64,000 bases of DNA from Alicyclobacillus sp. SO9 (GCF_016406125.1 NZ_CP066339.1:4340001-4404000); one strand, 5' to 3'; numbered from the stretch's first letter, positions 53,521-63,074 are shown. A program made the numbers and translations. Notes: a model not told the origin generated them from the letters alone.

Positions 53521-54527
53521 ATGGTATATACCTGCGGTGTAAAGCGTTTCAAATTCTCTGCGGTGCAAAACCAGGCAATGGTCTGTGTCAACCCTTGCCG
53601 CAAACCCTCTTCCCCGGAAAGCTGCGGCTTCCATCCCAGCAAACGCTGTGCTTTCTGGTTGTCTGCCAACAGCCGCTCTACTTCACTGTCTTTGGGCCGA
53701 ATTCGCTGTGCATCCGTTTGTATCTCGACAGCGGCGCCCATAATATCGGCAATGAGCTGCGCTGTCTCACCAATAGAGACGTCAAAGCCGCTGCCAATAT
53801 TGACAACTTCTCCGACAGACTGTTCAGAGGCTGCCATTGCAGTGAACCCGAGCACCGTATCCCGCACATAATTAAAATCTCTTCGAGGATGAAGTGAACC
53901 AAGGCGCAGGGTCTTCGCACCTTGGGCAATCTGCGTAATGACCGTCGGAATCACTGCACGCAAGGACTGTCTGGGACCATATGTATTGAAGGGGCGAATC
54001 ACTGCAACGGGAGTTTGAAATGAGTAGTAGAAAGACAGCGCCAGTTCATCCGCACTCATCTTTGTAGCAGAATACGGCGACTGCGGTTGCAACGGATGGT
54101 CTTCCGTAATCGGGACGAATCGGGCGGTCCCATAGACTTCGCTTGTAGAGGTATGAATCATTTTCTCCAATTCGAGTTCGCGTACGGCCTGAAGGACATT
54201 CAGTGTTCCGCGAATGTTTGTGTCGACGTATGACTCCGGAGCAACGTAGGAGTATGGAATGCCAATCAGTGCTGCCAAGTGAAAAACCACGTCCCGTTGA
54301 CTCAGTGCGCTCTTGACAGCACTCGCGTCGCGGATATCTCCAAGAACAACGTCTACTTCATTTCGTACGCTCTCATCCAGGCTGTCCAGCCAGCCCGCAG
54401 AACCAAACGAGTTGTACCACGCAAAAGCTTTGACGTCGCACCCTGTCTGAACCAGTTCTTCAACCAAATGTGAGCCAATAAACCCGTCAGCGCCAGTGAC
54501 AAGAACACGCTTTCCCTTCAGATGCAT
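53517..54527 (-). CDS. legB: NAD-dependent sugar 4,6-dehydratase (LegB)
   Basis: This protein of about 336 residues is an extended SDR. It has GADGFIGSHL for NAD binding, HTSTSEVYGTA with the catalytic Ser/Thr, YSATK with the catalytic Tyr and Lys, and RPFNTYGPRQS. LegB removes water from the nucleotide-linked HexNAc to give the 4-keto-6-deoxy sugar that LegC aminates. ATG at 54527 is chosen because GGGGG precedes it by eight bases. It is the first gene of the minus-strand legBCGIH operon, so the promoter should lie in 54528-54634. Confidence 0.92.
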   Translation of the reverse strand: MHLKGKRVLVTGADGFIGSHLVEELVQTGCDVKAFAWYNSFGSAGWLDSLDESVRNEVDVVLGDIRDASAVKSALSQRDVVFHLAALIGIPYSYVAPESYVDTNIRGTLNVLQAVRELELEKMIHTSTSEVYGTARFVPITEDHPLQPQSPYSATKMSADELALSFYYSFQTPVAVIRPFNTYGPRQSLRAVIPTVITQIAQGAKTLRLGSLHPRRDFNYVRDTVLGFTAMAASEQSVGEVVNIGSGFDVSIGETAQLIADIMGAAVEIQTDAQRIRPKDSEVERLLADNQKAQRLLGWKPQLSGEEGLRQGLTQTIAWFCTAENLKRFTPQVYTI

Positions 54528-54634
54528 AGACCAAGCCCCCAACAGCAGCAACTGTGCTCACTTGCACTGATTCATACTATTCAGTGCCCAACACATACAT
54601 TACAGTTGCACGAGTCTCTTGCTGTGTTCAGCTT

Positions 54635-55771
54635 CTATGCTTGTTGACTCCTGCGAAAGTAGGCTTGGCTTTTGTATCCTCGCTGTTCCCAAAAACCTTT
54701 GATGGGCTTGTCACTAAATTCGATGCGTGATACCCATTTAATCGACTTGTACCCGTACATATTCGGTACGACAAGCCGCAAAGGGTAGCCTGCTTCTCTT
54801 TTTAACGGCTGACCGTTGAGACTCCATGCCAGTAGTACCCCTTGGTGAAGTGCTTCAGTCAAATGCAGAGACTCAGTATAAACCCCGTCAAAGGAATAAA
54901 AGTGAACATACTTGGCGGCAGACTGGGGCTTCACCCTGGCGACCAACTGAGAAATCCGGACTCCCTCCCAAGTAATGTTGTTGACGCTCCATCCTGTGAC
55001 GCAGTGAAAGTTCTCCGTCTCTGTGTGGTTCTTGAGAGACTGCAGGTCACTCCAACGAAGTGTGAGCGGATGTTCCACAAGCCCGCCCACTTTCAACTGA
55101 TAGTCCTGAAGTTGCATGGAAGGATAGGTTCCGGTAACGGTAAAGTACTCCGGAAACTGAGTGCCAGAGCCTCCAGTGGTGGTTTCACCGCCGCTGCGCA
55201 GAGAAGTAAACAAGGCTGGCAGGGTTGCGAACGGATCAATCAGGGTTAATGCTGCTCCGCCAACCAGACCAGTGCCGAGCCACCTGAGAAACAACCGGCG
55301 CTCAGGATAGACTTTACCTGCATAGCCGAGTTTGTTCGGGCGAAAACCAAAAGTCTTATAGGCGACGTGAATCAGCACCCAGATTCCTAGTCCATAGGAA
55401 AAGTAGCCGTGCCATTGAAATGCCGGACTCCTCCAAGCAGTCGGAAATACAGTCACTCCCCACAACAAAATTCCTGTGAAAACAATGGCAATACCCGCAG
55501 CAATCGGAATCAGCCAATCCAGCCGCCAGATGGTTTTCCCAGATGGGAGCAGACGAAACAGAGGCAACAGCAAGGTGATACCGAACACAAGTCCAAGCAG
55601 TATATGCACCTGATAAATCATCGACAGATACGGAATTAAAACCGTGTGAAAAGCCGGCAAATAGAGCGCAAGACCGGTTATCATCAGCAGTATGAATGAA
55701 CCAATTGTGTAGTAGTGAAGGCCCACAAGGAAACCAGGCCATTTTCCATGCTTTAACCAGCGTATCTTCAT
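54635..55771 (-). CDS. Cytochrome b561-like/molybdopterin oxidoreductase fusion
   Basis: The 378-residue protein is a fusion. The N-terminal 170 residues have about four TM helices with spaced His (GLHYYTIGSFI, QVHILLGL, QWHGYFSYGL, LIHVAYKT), like a di-heme cytochrome b561 domain. The C-terminal half is an Oxidored_molyb (sulfite oxidase/MsrP) domain with the Mo-ligand Cys in NFHCVTGWSV. RRLFLRWLGTGLVGGAALTL between them resembles a Tat-like segment. It may pass electrons between quinones and an oxyanion or sulfoxide substrate on the outer face. In E. coli these are two proteins, MsrP and MsrQ. The ATG follows GGGAGG. Confidence 0.85.
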   Translation of the reverse strand: MKIRWLKHGKWPGFLVGLHYYTIGSFILLMITGLALYLPAFHTVLIPYLSMIYQVHILLGLVFGITLLLPLFRLLPSGKTIWRLDWLIPIAAGIAIVFTGILLWGVTVFPTAWRSPAFQWHGYFSYGLGIWVLIHVAYKTFGFRPNKLGYAGKVYPERRLFLRWLGTGLVGGAALTLIDPFATLPALFTSLRSGGETTTGGSGTQFPEYFTVTGTYPSMQLQDYQLKVGGLVEHPLTLRWSDLQSLKNHTETENFHCVTGWSVNNITWEGVRISQLVARVKPQSAAKYVHFYSFDGVYTESLHLTEALHQGVLLAWSLNGQPLKREAGYPLRLVVPNMYGYKSIKWVSRIEFSDKPIKGFWEQRGYKSQAYFRRSQQA

Positions 55772-55948
55772 GAAATGACCTCCCTCCCGCCTTGTGTTTG
55801 AAATTTTCTCATATTTTTATTATAACAGCAGCTCAAGTTCCTTGACACACGGAAGGGCGGTGTGAACAAATTGTTAGTTATACGTTGGGGCAGGAGGTTG
55901 GCTCTCTCACAAAACTGAGAACCAACCTACAAACCGGTTGTCGTATTT

Positions 55949-57094
55949 CTAGTCATGAGGCTTTCGCGGCGGCAATGGGCCCAGGTACTGATAGAAGTTC
56001 GTCTGGATGCGTCCGTTATACAATTTTCGCTTTTTGTCCGCCTTGTCTCCGTACACTCGCTCAAAGTCAGGATAGGACGTAATAACAAACTTCGACCATG
56101 TGTCCAACCGCGCGAAGGATTTACCCATGGTCTGATACAATTTTCGAACTTCCCTTTCCTCCCACAGCCGTTCTCCATACGGAGGATTCGTAATGATACA
56201 ACCATACGGGTCATCAGGTTGGAATTTTGCTACATCCTGATGCACAATCTGGACTTGCGGACCCACTCCCGCCTGTCGCGCATGGTATTCTGCCAGACTG
56301 AGCACCTCTTTGTCGATGTCGCCTGCGAGAATTTCCAACGAAGCACTGCGTTGACGGGTATCCTCCACTTCCTGCCGCGCTTCATTCCAAGAACCTTTGT
56401 CCATCCAGATGAAATGCTCTGATGCAAAAGTCCGGCGGTGTCCAGGGGCCAGATTCGAACCAATCATTGCCGCTTCAATGGCGATAGTGCCTGATCCGCA
56501 AAGGGGATCGGCAAAGGGGCGATGAGGTCCCCATCGACTCAACAAAACCAGGGCAGCAGCCAAGGTTTCGCGGATAGGCGCACTGGCAGTCAGTTTCCTG
56601 TACCCGCGTTTGTGCAGTCCTTCGCCGCTGGTATCGAGCGTGATAACAGCCTCATCCTTGAGCAAAGACACTTCAATCGTATAGCGCGGTCCTGTTTCAG
56701 GGAACTTTTCCATTCTGTATCGCTCTTTGAGACTTTCCACAACAGCCTTTTTTACAATGCTTTGACAAGCCGGCACACTGGATAGCTGCGACTTCAATGA
56801 ACGGCCGTTCACGGGGAAGTTGGCATCCTTTGACAAGAGTTCTGGCCACGGAAGCGCCTTAGTCTGCTCGAACAGCTCTTCAAAGGTACGTGCGGTAAAC
56901 TGTCCCACTTTAATAAACACTCGGTTGACCGTCCGCAGCCACAAGTTAGCCCTGGCAATCGTCAATTCATCCCCTACGAATTCAACATACCCGTTATAAG
57001 CCTGAATTTCACTGACACCCAGACTCTGAAGTTCGCGTTTTGCAACTGCTTCCAAACCAAAGGCGGTACTCGCAATAAGTCGAAACTGGGTCAA
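55949..57094 (-). CDS. THUMP-domain rRNA (guanine-N2) methyltransferase, YpsC-like
   Basis: The 381-residue protein has an N-terminal ferredoxin-like/THUMP part (about 1-155) and a methyltransferase domain with DPLCGSGTIAIEAAMI and the catalytic NPPY in GCIITNPPYGERL. This matches the RlmL N-terminal half and Bacillus YpsC, which methylate guanine N2 in 23S rRNA. It is cytoplasmic and the length is normal. The TTG start follows AGGAGG. It is a single gene with no functional neighbours. Confidence 0.92.
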   Translation of the reverse strand: MTQFRLIASTAFGLEAVAKRELQSLGVSEIQAYNGYVEFVGDELTIARANLWLRTVNRVFIKVGQFTARTFEELFEQTKALPWPELLSKDANFPVNGRSLKSQLSSVPACQSIVKKAVVESLKERYRMEKFPETGPRYTIEVSLLKDEAVITLDTSGEGLHKRGYRKLTASAPIRETLAAALVLLSRWGPHRPFADPLCGSGTIAIEAAMIGSNLAPGHRRTFASEHFIWMDKGSWNEARQEVEDTRQRSASLEILAGDIDKEVLSLAEYHARQAGVGPQVQIVHQDVAKFQPDDPYGCIITNPPYGERLWEEREVRKLYQTMGKSFARLDTWSKFVITSYPDFERVYGDKADKKRKLYNGRIQTNFYQYLGPLPPRKPHD

Positions 57095-57363
57095 ATTCGT
57101 ATCCTCCTGGAATCACGTGTCGTGCATGTTTTAAAGAAGTGCATGTTTTGCAGACTTTCTAGGCCTTATCATACACAAAACCAGCACAGCATTCATAACC
57201 GTTTCACCATTACAACCCTGCGTGAGCCTGGAGACCACAAAGAGGTGCACAATTCTGACTGCGGTCATCACTTATCCGTTTCAATCTGAACTGTATCATC
57301 ATTTTATGTAGTAGCGAGGACAACTTCCACTTCTTAAGTCTCAACTTCTGGTGGTGTGCTATA

Positions 57364-57774
57364 ATGGGCAATCCGAGTTATTTCTTTGTTCAAAGTACAA
57401 GTCACTATCTGGAGATTAGTACGAATCCGGCTCCCGTTCTGACACTCAGTGTCTATGCAACGTCTCATGAAGATAGAGTGAAACTGGACTCATCCATACA
57501 ATTTGTGTCAGACATTAACAATAAGAATTTATCTGTATCCATTGAATTGATTCGCAACGGCACATTTCTAACAAGTCACGTAGTACAGATGGACAATCCT
57601 CACACGTCGCAAAAGGAGAACTTTCTTGTCATTACGGACAACATGACATGGTCAGATACGCCCGACACGGGACTGAACCTCTACCAAATTGTTGCAACTG
57701 TACTAGATGAAGAGCCTCTCCTGCACCCTCTATTTGCGGGAACAAGAAGTATCAACGCAACTGTCTTTCCCTGA
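57364..57774 (+). CDS. Beta-rich hypothetical protein
   Basis: The 136-residue protein has alternating hydrophobic and polar residues (VLTLSVYATSHEDRVKLD, LSVSIELIRNG, YQIVATVLDE), which suggests a beta-sandwich. It has no signal peptide or TM. I do not recognise a family. The ribosome site is weak (GGTGGTG, about ten bases upstream), but length, composition and the hairpin after its stop support a gene. It is a single gene between convergent and divergent neighbours. Confidence 0.6.
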   Translation: MGNPSYFFVQSTSHYLEISTNPAPVLTLSVYATSHEDRVKLDSSIQFVSDINNKNLSVSIELIRNGTFLTSHVVQMDNPHTSQKENFLVITDNMTWSDTPDTGLNLYQIVATVLDEEPLLHPLFAGTRSINATVFP

Positions 57775-57810
57775 CTCCGACACCTTCCTGGTTTCGCGAT
57801 AAAGCAATAA

Positions 57811-57847
57811 GGGCTGCCCCCTCCTGCGTCAATCGGAGGTGCAGCCC
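57811..57847. terminator. Hairpin between convergent genes
   Basis: GGGCTGC (57811-57817) pairs with GCAGCCC (57841-57847), with inner CCTCC/GGAGG pairing. On the minus strand it is followed by TTATTGCTTTAT. It probably ends both the hypothetical gene and the FAD protein transcript. Confidence 0.6.
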
Positions 57848-57931
57848 TCTGTTCGAGTCGAGGCTCGTCATGAGACAGTTCAGTGCCCAAAAGGGATGAG
57901 CACTCACTTTGCCTCTGTCGTGCAACCGTGC

Positions 57932-58498
57932 TTACTTTGATTGGAGAACATCGTGATCGACGTGGCGTTCACCCTTCAGTTCACTCAGCAGATTAATTGC
58001 AACTTTAGCACCGTCACCAGCAGTAATGATGGTATGCATGCTGACGCCGGCAATCGTACCTGCGCCCCAGATGCCATCGATGTTTGTCTTGCCCTGTGTG
58101 TCAACATCAAGAATTGTCTTGATGCGAGGCTCTGTCCCCGGCTTGGTCTTCAAGCCGATTTTTTCTGCCAGAGTTGTATACATACCCGTCGCAATGATAA
58201 CTTGCTTCGCCTCATAGTTTCCGTTGTTGGTTTCAATCTGGAATCCGTCGGCGGTCTTTGTAATGTTCTCGACTTCTGCCTCAACAAACTTGGCACCCAA
58301 CTTTTCTGCCTGTTGTTTGCCAGTTTCAATCAAATCCGGACCGGAAACATCCTTTGCTCCGTAATGATTCTCTAACCAAGCACGTCGTGTCACACTCTGA
58401 TTATTATGGAGAACAAGCGTATCTTGACCAGCTTTTGCTGTGAAGATAGCAGCACTTCCGCCTGCTGGTCCTGCTCCTACAATTGCAACGTCAACCAT
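57932..58498 (-). CDS. Short FAD-dependent oxidoreductase, thioredoxin-reductase-like
   Basis: The 188-residue protein starts VDVAIVGAGPAGGSAAIF (FAD-binding GxGxxG), has ATG at QVIIATGMYTTLAEK, and ends with a GIWGAGTIAG / VAINLL segment like the second FAD motif of thioredoxin reductases. The NADPH domain and the redox CxxC are absent, so the protein is a single FAD domain, about half a normal reductase. ATG at 58498 follows AAAGGAG; the frame upstream to 58672 is untranslated. It may be a flavoprotein that works with a separate reductase. Function is uncertain. Confidence 0.8.
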   Translation of the reverse strand: MVDVAIVGAGPAGGSAAIFTAKAGQDTLVLHNNQSVTRRAWLENHYGAKDVSGPDLIETGKQQAEKLGAKFVEAEVENITKTADGFQIETNNGNYEAKQVIIATGMYTTLAEKIGLKTKPGTEPRIKTILDVDTQGKTNIDGIWGAGTIAGVSMHTIITAGDGAKVAINLLSELKGERHVDHDVLQSK

Positions 58499-58697
58499 AT
58501 TCTTACTCCTTTCAGACTTCTGGAACTTGAACCCTTCGTACTTTGAAAGTGTTCCTAGTAATGATATCACGTATTCTTCCCGTCCCAAAATACTGCCGCA
58601 ACCTAGTACGTGATGCAGCGCACAATGCCAATAGTGATTCGAGAGTAAGCTGTACTCATCGCAGGTACGCAATCAAGTTTAAGGAGGCTAAATAGGA

Positions 58698-59501
58698 GTG
58701 AAAATTCCCAACTTCAAAACTGAGGAAGGTGCTCTACTCTACAAAGATACCGTGGGCAACGATATTGCACCAAGGGTCGCAGACATCTTAATTGAAGCCG
58801 CAAGAACTGTCATCGACATCAAAGACACGTCACAGCAGATAGACATCCTTGACTTAGGCTGCGGGCCCGGAACCGTCTCCCTGGCGCTTGCAGACAACTA
58901 TCCTCATGCACAAATTGTCGGGGTTGACTCTTCTGCAAGCATGCTAGCAGAGTGTCGTTCTGCCGCTGCATCTCGGAGCATCGAAAATGCACAGTTTGTT
59001 CAAAGCGAAGCATCAGAACTGAACGCATTGAAGACTCCCTTCCACCTCGTTGTCAGCAATCTGGCCTTCCCATTCTTCCCCAGGCCAATTGAGACAATGC
59101 AAGCAGTCTGTCGCGTGATGCAAGCAAATGGAAGTGCTATTTTCACTGTACCCGGAAGGCATACCTGGGAGGAATTTTTTGACGTAGCTAAATCTGTTGT
59201 AGGTCCTGCAACAAAAGTTGCTCGACCTTTTTTGACGAAGTTTACTCAAGCAGAAAAATTGCCGGAATCTATGACAGCAGCGGGCTTCGGCACGATACAG
59301 ACAAAAGCGGTGAAAATTCCTTTTTCATTTGACAACGGGCAACATCTGCTTAATTTCTTTGCAAAGCTTTTTCACTTGTTAGATTTTGCTCCCCAGATTG
59401 CACAAGAAAAACTCACGCGGGAAATTGACAAGCGGTTTCCGGATGGATTCACAATGCATTACGAAGCCATTATTGTTCAGGGTACCAAACCGAGAACCTA
59501 G
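58698..59501 (+). CDS. Class I SAM-dependent methyltransferase
   Basis: The 267-residue protein has motif [18 protein letters not shown], motif [13 protein letters not shown], and a later [13 protein letters not shown] segment, as in ubiE/tam-like enzymes. No substrate-specific motif is seen. The GTG start follows AGGAGG at about nine bases. It is divergent from the FAD protein. The substrate is unknown, perhaps a small molecule. Confidence 0.85.
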   Translation: MKIPNFKTEEGALLYKDTVGNDIAPRVADILIEAARTVIDIKDTSQQIDILDLGCGPGTVSLALADNYPHAQIVGVDSSASMLAECRSAAASRSIENAQFVQSEASELNALKTPFHLVVSNLAFPFFPRPIETMQAVCRVMQANGSAIFTVPGRHTWEEFFDVAKSVVGPATKVARPFLTKFTQAEKLPESMTAAGFGTIQTKAVKIPFSFDNGQHLLNFFAKLFHLLDFAPQIAQEKLTREIDKRFPDGFTMHYEAIIVQGTKPRT

Positions 59502-59605
59502 TCTGTGCGTCACTGCCCAGCATCAGGGTGCAGTGCAACATGGTTCCGAAAATACATTTGAAAATGACGGGGAAAACTTTTACTCTTACAGCAGGAGGGA
59601 TGACG

Positions 59606-60061
59606 TTGACCGCCGATAAGAACCAGAGTTCACTTGAGAAACTCAAACAGAAACTCACGCCGATTCAATTTGAAGTAACCCAAAACAATGGAACAGAACC
59701 GCCATTTCAAAATGAATACTGGGACAACCATGAAGACGGCCTCTACGTTGACGTCGTCTCCGGAGAACCCTTATTTTCATCCTTGGACAAATTTGATTCA
59801 GGTTGCGGCTGGCCAAGTTTCACCAAGCCGCTGGAAACAAAGAAGGTTGACGAAAAACGGGATACAAGCCATGGAATGATTCGCACTGAAGTGCGCAGCC
59901 CCGATTCGGACTCCCATCTCGGCCATGTATTTCCCGACGGTCCAAAAGACAAAGGCGGACTGCGGTACTGCATCAATTCAGCTTCACTCCGCTTCGTCCC
60001 CAAAGACCAACTTGAACGTGAAGGGTACGGAGACTACGTCCATCTGTTTGAAACAAAATGA
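59606..60061 (+). CDS. msrB: Peptide-methionine (R)-S-oxide reductase
   Basis: This protein of about 151 residues has the MsrB motifs [17 protein letters not shown] and the catalytic Cys in [11 protein letters not shown]. It reduces methionine-R-sulfoxide in proteins using thioredoxin. The Zn-binding CxxC pairs of some MsrB proteins are absent. TTG at 59606 is chosen since AGGAGG lies seven bases upstream and this gives the normal length; the longer frame to 59528 lacks a site. It lies about 100 bp after the methyltransferase gene. Confidence 0.93.
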   Translation: MTADKNQSSLEKLKQKLTPIQFEVTQNNGTEPPFQNEYWDNHEDGLYVDVVSGEPLFSSLDKFDSGCGWPSFTKPLETKKVDEKRDTSHGMIRTEVRSPDSDSHLGHVFPDGPKDKGGLRYCINSASLRFVPKDQLEREGYGDYVHLFETK

Positions 60062-60084
60062 ACCAAAGTGCTTCGCGTCATAAA

Positions 60085-60127
60085 AACAGGCTGTTGCAGT
60101 CCCTTTGTATGACTGCAACAGCCTGTT
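60085..60127. terminator. Strong bidirectional hairpin terminator
   Basis: AACAGGCTGTTGCAGTC (60085-60101) is perfectly complementary to 60111-60127, a 17-bp stem with a 9-base loop. On the minus strand TTTTTATG follows, so it ends the oxidoreductase transcript; it may also end msrB. Confidence 0.85.
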
Positions 60128-60176
60128 CCAACAAAATGTATCAACAAATCCGCACTGGTTCAGTACTGCGAAGTAC

Positions 60177-61109
60177 TTAGTCCTTAATACTCAAAACAAT
60201 TTTACCGCGGGAATGCAGGGTCTGACTCAGTTCATGCGCGCTTTTTACGTCATCAAGCGGGAATACCTTTCCAACGACTGGTTTCATTTTACCTTCTTCA
60301 AACATTGCACCCAGGCGAGCCAGCTTAGTACCATCTGGCTGAAGAAAGAAGTAGTGTCCGCGAACATTGTTTTGCTTGAGTTGCTGTTCGTCCGGTTGGC
60401 CCGCAATGGAGACCACAATTCCTTCTTCTCTTAATACGCCTATACTCTGTTCAAGCACGTCGTTCCCAAGTGTGTCGAGGACCATATCGTAGTCTTTCAC
60501 AACTTCCCAGAAATTCTGTTCGTCATAGGCAATCACCTTATCTGCCCCTAAAGACCTAACAAACTCTCTGTTTCTCGAACTGGCCGTCGTGGCTACATAC
60601 GCGCCGAGAGCCTTTGCCAGTTGAATAGCGTAAACGCCAACGCCTCCCGCACCAGCGTGCACCAAGACCTGTTGGCCCGCTTCTACGTGAGCAATCTCGA
60701 CAATGGCTTCCCAGGCCGTCAATCCTGCAAGGGGAATCGAGGCTGCCTCCTGAAAGGAAAGATTAGATGGCATAGATGCAACGAGATGTTCGTCAACCGC
60801 AACGTACTCTGCATAGGTCCCATTGCGTTCAGTAGCAGGTCTGGAAAACACTCTGTCACCGACTTTAAAATTCCTCACACCGCTTCCAACGTGAGCAACC
60901 ACCCCGGCAACATCCCAACCCAGAATCAGCGGGAAATCGTATTTCAGAAACTGACGCAAGTAGCCTTCACGAATTTTCCAGTCAACTGGATTCACAGAAG
61001 CTGCGTGGGCCTCTATCAAGACATCTTTGTCTCCCGTTTCCGGGGGTTCAAGCAGCCCTGTTTGTAAAACATCAGCCGATCCGTATTCTTCGATGTACAC
61101 CGCCTTCAC
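60177..61109 (-). CDS. Quinone oxidoreductase-like MDR enzyme
   Basis: This protein of about 310 residues is a medium-chain dehydrogenase/reductase of the zeta-crystallin/quinone reductase type. It shows LGWDVAGVVAHVGSGV in the GroES-like part, VLVHAGAGGVGVYAIQLAKA in the Rossmann part, and no structural zinc cysteines. It should reduce quinones or enones with NADPH. The GTG at 61109 follows GGGAGGTGAG. It is a single gene with a strong terminator. Confidence 0.9.
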   Translation of the reverse strand: MKAVYIEEYGSADVLQTGLLEPPETGDKDVLIEAHAASVNPVDWKIREGYLRQFLKYDFPLILGWDVAGVVAHVGSGVRNFKVGDRVFSRPATERNGTYAEYVAVDEHLVASMPSNLSFQEAASIPLAGLTAWEAIVEIAHVEAGQQVLVHAGAGGVGVYAIQLAKALGAYVATTASSRNREFVRSLGADKVIAYDEQNFWEVVKDYDMVLDTLGNDVLEQSIGVLREEGIVVSIAGQPDEQQLKQNNVRGHYFFLQPDGTKLARLGAMFEEGKMKPVVGKVFPLDDVKSAHELSQTLHSRGKIVLSIKD

Positions 61110-61230
61110 AGGCTCACCTCCCATCCATATCGTCACCATTGAATCACACTTTCAGGCATTCTCAAAATCTCAGGCCCCTAAAAGCAGGATATCGCTAAGG
61201 AGCATGGACAGGTGTGCATTCCCTTATGCT

Positions 61231-62136
61231 TTAAGTTTGGAGCATAATGATACCCAAAGCTACCAAAAGGCTGTATATTCCTGTCATCCATGTGATGGGT
61301 TCGAGGCGTCTAAAGAATAGTTTGGAGAGGACTGTTACCAGAATCGGCTGGACACCGACAATCATTGCGGCTTCTGATACAGGCATGGCCCTTACTGCCG
61401 CAAAAAAGAGCAGTACCCCGGTTGCAGACATGATGCCGGCAGTAACAAGGTAGGGGTTCCAGTTATGAATGTAGTGCCGAAAATACTTACGCAAGCGACC
61501 TAAATACCATAAGATGCAAACATACACGAGGAGCGCGAGCATCAGATCCAGCGCCGCCGCAATAACCGGAACAATCGAGGCTGACATCCCCACCTTTCGC
61601 AGGAAATGTCCTCCGCCTTGAAGCACAGCGCCGAGAAGCCCCAGGACAATGCCCTGGTTTAACAGAAACCGTTCCTTTAGAAACGTGCGTTCTGTTACCA
61701 GCAGCGAAATACCCCCAGCCAGCAGTGCCACTCCGACAAAATCATTTGTTCGAAAGACTTCTCCCAAAAGAACAACCGCAAGAACAGTAGTGACAATGGC
61801 TTCAGCGCTCTCCACGACAATCCCGCGAGTTGCTCCAATTCTGCGGATTGCAGCGTACACTACCAACCTGCCAGCCAAGGTTCCAATCAGCCCAGACAAG
61901 GATGCCAAACCATAGCCCTGCCATTGTTCTTTGGTCAACGACCCAACGAATCCAAACCCGTGATACTTGACTACTATAAATACAAGTGCTGCGATTCCAA
62001 GGGTTATGCTGCCGACAAGCAAAACAGGAAACAGTCCGTTGTCTTCCGCCTCAGTCTCAACTTGTCCTTTGTGCAACAGAACGTACGCAAATGAGTAGCA
62101 AAAAACGGATAAAATCGCAGTAAAAAGTCCAGGCAT
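61231..62136 (-). CDS. EamA/DMT-family transporter
   Basis: This protein of about 301 residues has ten predicted TM helices in two EamA repeats (about 1-140 and 150-300). MPVSEAAMIVGVQPILVTVL is a typical segment of the second repeat. DMT proteins export amino acids or other metabolites; the substrate is unknown. The ATG at 62136 follows AAGGAG at eight bases. It is a single gene. Confidence 0.88.
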   Translation of the reverse strand: MPGLFTAILSVFCYSFAYVLLHKGQVETEAEDNGLFPVLLVGSITLGIAALVFIVVKYHGFGFVGSLTKEQWQGYGLASLSGLIGTLAGRLVVYAAIRRIGATRGIVVESAEAIVTTVLAVVLLGEVFRTNDFVGVALLAGGISLLVTERTFLKERFLLNQGIVLGLLGAVLQGGGHFLRKVGMSASIVPVIAAALDLMLALLVYVCILWYLGRLRKYFRHYIHNWNPYLVTAGIMSATGVLLFFAAVRAMPVSEAAMIVGVQPILVTVLSKLFFRRLEPITWMTGIYSLLVALGIIMLQT

Positions 62137-62312
62137 ATACACTTCTCCTTAGACAAGCAACTGTTCTATAGGTATGCAAAAACCTATTAATGATGAACAG
62201 TCTGTTACGCTGTCGAGAAAGTGTATGTTTGAGACTCATCTCTCACCCCGTTTCTGCGATTTTTGCACAAACCATGACGACAGTACGGGGAGGAAAAGCA
62301 GATGAAGACTAT

Positions 62313-63074
62313 CTAAAAGGCAGGATTGTTTGACTTGAAGCGCTCCCACATCTGCTTTGGAGCCTGTTTCAGCTCCTCATTTGACGCCTTTAGCCTGCGG
62401 TCACTGTCACCAAACCCAATCTCAAGTTCCCCATTATCCATTTTTTGAAAAACAGCTGTCGCAAATTCATTTACATCGGCACCAAACGTATGTAACCCTG
62501 GCCCGCCTAAGTCTGTATTTACAGCCGGCGGAAGAATATCTACTACGTCAACCGGGGTATCCTGCAATTGCACTCGCAGAGAGATACTAAAGGAATGCAA
62601 TGCGGCTTTGGTTGCACTGTAGATCGGCGCAAAAGCAGCAGGAGTGATGGCTAGCCCAGATGTGACATTCACAACTGTCGCACGGGATTGCTGTAATAAA
62701 TGCGGGAGAAATAGCATGGTCAGGTGGATAGGGCCCTCAAGATTTGCTTCAATTTCCCGGTGGTAATGATTCCACACTTCTGATGTCTTCTGCAGATTCA
62801 ACCGCTGCTGAATCCCTGCATTGTTGACAAGAACGTTGACGGCTGGAAAGGATTCTATCGTCCAGTTATATAACTCTTGCCGTTGTTGTTCGTCACTTAC
62901 GTCACTGACCCTTGTGTGTAAAGCGGGCAACTGTTCCTTTGCTTGCGCAAGTTTCCGTTCACTGCGCCCGCACACAATTACCTCGTTTCCTGCGGTCAGA
63001 AATTCACGAGCCAAAGCAAATCCAATTCCCGCTGAACCTCCTGTAATCAGCACGGTGTTCCCTGTCATCACCAT
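62313..63074 (-). CDS. Short-chain dehydrogenase (DltE-like)
   Basis: The 253-residue SDR has VLITGGSAGIGFALAREF for cofactor binding, NVLVNNAGIQ, the catalytic Ser in VNVTSGLAITP and YSATKAALH with Tyr and Lys. The sequence resembles the DltE/YusZ type of unassigned SDRs. It should oxidise or reduce a small alcohol or ketone. The ATG has GGAGG at seven bases. Nothing nearby shows its substrate. Confidence 0.88.
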   Translation of the reverse strand: MVMTGNTVLITGGSAGIGFALAREFLTAGNEVIVCGRSERKLAQAKEQLPALHTRVSDVSDEQQRQELYNWTIESFPAVNVLVNNAGIQQRLNLQKTSEVWNHYHREIEANLEGPIHLTMLFLPHLLQQSRATVVNVTSGLAITPAAFAPIYSATKAALHSFSISLRVQLQDTPVDVVDILPPAVNTDLGGPGLHTFGADVNEFATAVFQKMDNGELEIGFGDSDRRLKASNEELKQAPKQMWERFKSNNPAF

